The translations under genes were made by a program, and so were the position numbers. 6,194 bases of DNA from Pseudomonadota bacterium (lineage in GTDB: Bacteria > Myxococcota_A > Polyangia > Polyangiales > Polyangiaceae): contig JAEYOT010000547.1 in assembly GCA_023411445.1 (NCBI GenBank), forward strand, positions 1 through 6,194. The letters run 5' to 3'. Positions 5,248 to 6,194 of this stretch are shown piece after piece (the first letter of the stretch is position 1; each line of letters opens with the position of its first letter). Below the pieces are notes generated by a model, which was given only the letters and a program-made list of their open reading frames with translations, was not told where the DNA came from and searched no databases.

Positions 5248-5730
5248 TCAAAGGCTTTGTGGCTCCCTTTCCGACGCTGCGATGGTGCTCGCGGAGCCGT
5301 CCTCGAAGAACAGCGTGACGACCCCGGTTGCATCCTGCGACTCTGCAACGACGCGGGGGCGCGCGCCACGCAGTGCATGAGCGATGCGTGTCGTTAGAGT
5401 CTCCCAGGAACAATCAAAGTACTCACGAGCGCTGAGGATTAAGAGTGGGGCTCGGTAACGCTGACCCTGCTTTGAATCCGTAGCGCGAACGACGACAACC
5501 GCGCGGTAGCCCTGCGCGATGCTTGCAGGAAGTGGCGGTAAGAAGTCAGCGTAGGGATCGACCTCTTCCGTTGCTGCTGGTCCACAGTGACTGGGAACCG
5601 CCTGCACCAGAAGCGCTTCCCAAGCGCAGCCGGTGTGCCAGTCGCCCTGGGCTGGGAACGAAGCCTCCAAAGCGTGGTGTAGATACTCATCCAGCTCGAC
5701 CGATCGGTTCGGCCGCCTCGTAGACCACAT
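5248..5730 (-). CDS. Hypothetical protein of 160 residues downstream of the oxygenase gene
   Basis: I do not recognise this protein. It is likely soluble, with no signal peptide or membrane helix. Visible pieces are an acidic helix, VELDEYLHHALEASF (11-25), a Pro-rich turn FLPPLP (63-68), a hydrophobic strand YRAVVVVRATD (75-85), a second strand APLLILS (94-100), a possible helix ETLTTRIAHALRG (110-122) and a C-terminal strand GVVTLFFEDGSAS (136-148). Cysteines are at 35, 49 and 107. ATG 5730 is the only standard start upstream of this content and overlaps the end of the oxygenase gene by 44 nt in another frame. No clear Shine-Dalgarno precedes it, so translation may be coupled to the upstream gene. 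The balanced residue content and strand/helix alternation favour a real protein. The tight overlap suggests a role linked to the oxygenase, which is inference. Confidence 0.6.
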   Translation of the reverse strand: MWSTRRPNRSVELDEYLHHALEASFPAQGDWHTGCAWEALLVQAVPSHCGPAATEEVDPYADFLPPLPASIAQGYRAVVVVRATDSKQGQRYRAPLLILSAREYFDCSWETLTTRIAHALRGARPRVVAESQDATGVVTLFFEDGSASTIAASEREPQSL

Positions 5731-6194
5731 CGGTGCGCATCACGTACTTGGTGCCGCGTAGGACCGGTCGTCCTTCGTGACGAAGCTTGTGCTGGAAGAC
5801 GGCAACCATGCCGACCTTTGGCACGATAGTGCGCTCGAGCTGCTCCTGGAACGCGGTCTCGCCACCTTCGAAGTCATCGTTGAAATAGGCGAGCACCGTA
5901 TGGAGCGTGATCTGGCGCTCGTTCGGCCGGTACCAGTGATCCATATGCGGCTCGAAGCGCTGACCTTGGCGATAGCGATAGAAGCGGAGGCGCTGATTGA
6001 GTCCCAGCAGTCGCAATGGTCCCATCCGCTCGGGGAGGTGCGGCCGCAAGCGACGAAGCAGCTCGTGCGCCAGCTCGGCATCGTCACGCATCACGCGGTC
6101 CTGATCTCGGTACAGCGGGTTGTTCGTGGCGAGCGTCGGCGAGCTTTGCTCGATCCAGGCGATCAGCTCGGCGCACTCGGACGGGCTGTACACC
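5687..6194 (-). CDS. 2-oxoglutarate/Fe(II)-dependent oxygenase, prolyl 4-hydroxylase-like (N-terminus cut)
   Basis: This is the C-terminal 168 residues or so of an oxygenase that runs off the right end; the stop is TGA at 5689-5687. Visible residues (numbered from the GTG codon at 6193, which is probably internal) begin VYSPSECAELI, the usual first helix of P4H-type catalytic domains. The Fe-binding HxD is in EPHMDHW (His83, Asp85), followed by NDDFEGGETAF with the family's Gly-Gly-Glu-Thr. The distal His is in LRHEGRPVL (His139), and the 2-oxoglutarate anchor is probably Lys149 in GTKYVMRTDVVY, with Arg153 the alternative. All catalytic residues are present, so an active enzyme is expected. 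Such enzymes hydroxylate prolyl residues or other substrates, and the target here cannot be inferred. The end of the gene overlaps the start of the unknown downstream gene by 44 nt. Confidence 0.85.
   Translation of the reverse strand, partial: VYSPSECAELIAWIEQSSPTLATNNPLYRDQDRVMRDDAELAHELLRRLRPHLPERMGPLRLLGLNQRLRFYRYRQGQRFEPHMDHWYRPNERQITLHTVLAYFNDDFEGGETAFQEQLERTIVPKVGMVAVFQHKLRHEGRPVLRGTKYVMRTDVVYEAAEPIGRAG

Noticed and set aside
5439..5690. An 83-codon minus-strand frame whose ATG overlaps the oxygenase stop codon (ATGA).
   Set aside because: The ATGA overlap is attractive, but the product is Arg/Ser-rich and irregular, while the overlapping 160-residue frame has protein-like strands and helices. 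Only one of the two can readily be real.

Overview
The window is about 6.2 kb of GC-rich, densely packed bacterial DNA. It carries eight complete or probable genes and two genes cut by the window edges. Several features together suggest a myxobacterium (Myxococcota, perhaps Polyangia): lipoproteins with long Gly/Ala/Asp-rich linkers after the lipidated cysteine, a lone FHA-like protein, a strong sigma-54 promoter with upstream palindromes, and a lipid-anchored family 12 glycoside hydrolase. This assignment is inference; no rRNA or other marker gene is present.

Layout, left to right. The C-terminal end of a YggT-family membrane protein (+) is followed by a histidine phosphatase resembling short PGAM5-type enzymes (+). 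The phosphatase meets, stop codon to stop codon with no gap, a minus-strand lipoprotein with two Ig-like/beta-sandwich repeats. A 295-bp regulatory region separates this lipoprotein gene from a divergent gene for a 131-residue degenerate FHA-domain protein (+). That gene converges, with a 22-bp gap, on a minus-strand GH12 beta-glucanase lipoprotein. Upstream on the same strand are a UbiA-family prenyltransferase and a small four-helix membrane protein. The right end, also minus strand, holds a 2-oxoglutarate/Fe(II) prolyl-4-hydroxylase-like oxygenase (cut by the window end), an overlapping 160-residue protein of unknown function, and a short orphan or truncated lipoprotein.

The most informative part is the divergent region 1786-2080. 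On the minus strand it has a near-consensus sigma-54 -24/-12 element placed to give a transcript start about 16 nt before the lipoprotein start codon, just ahead of a perfect Shine-Dalgarno. About 76 and 116 bp upstream of that start are two copies of the same palindrome, TGTGCA-N6-TGCACA, 40 bp apart, in the position expected for enhancer sites of a sigma-54 activator. A third, unrelated palindrome, GCGGACATT-C-AATGTCCGC, lies nearer the FHA-like gene. I infer an activator-controlled cell-surface lipoprotein gene. A link to the neighbouring FHA-like protein is possible but unproven.

The rest looks like ordinary accessory or housekeeping content. I see no tRNA, rRNA, CRISPR array, insertion sequence or convincing intrinsic terminator.
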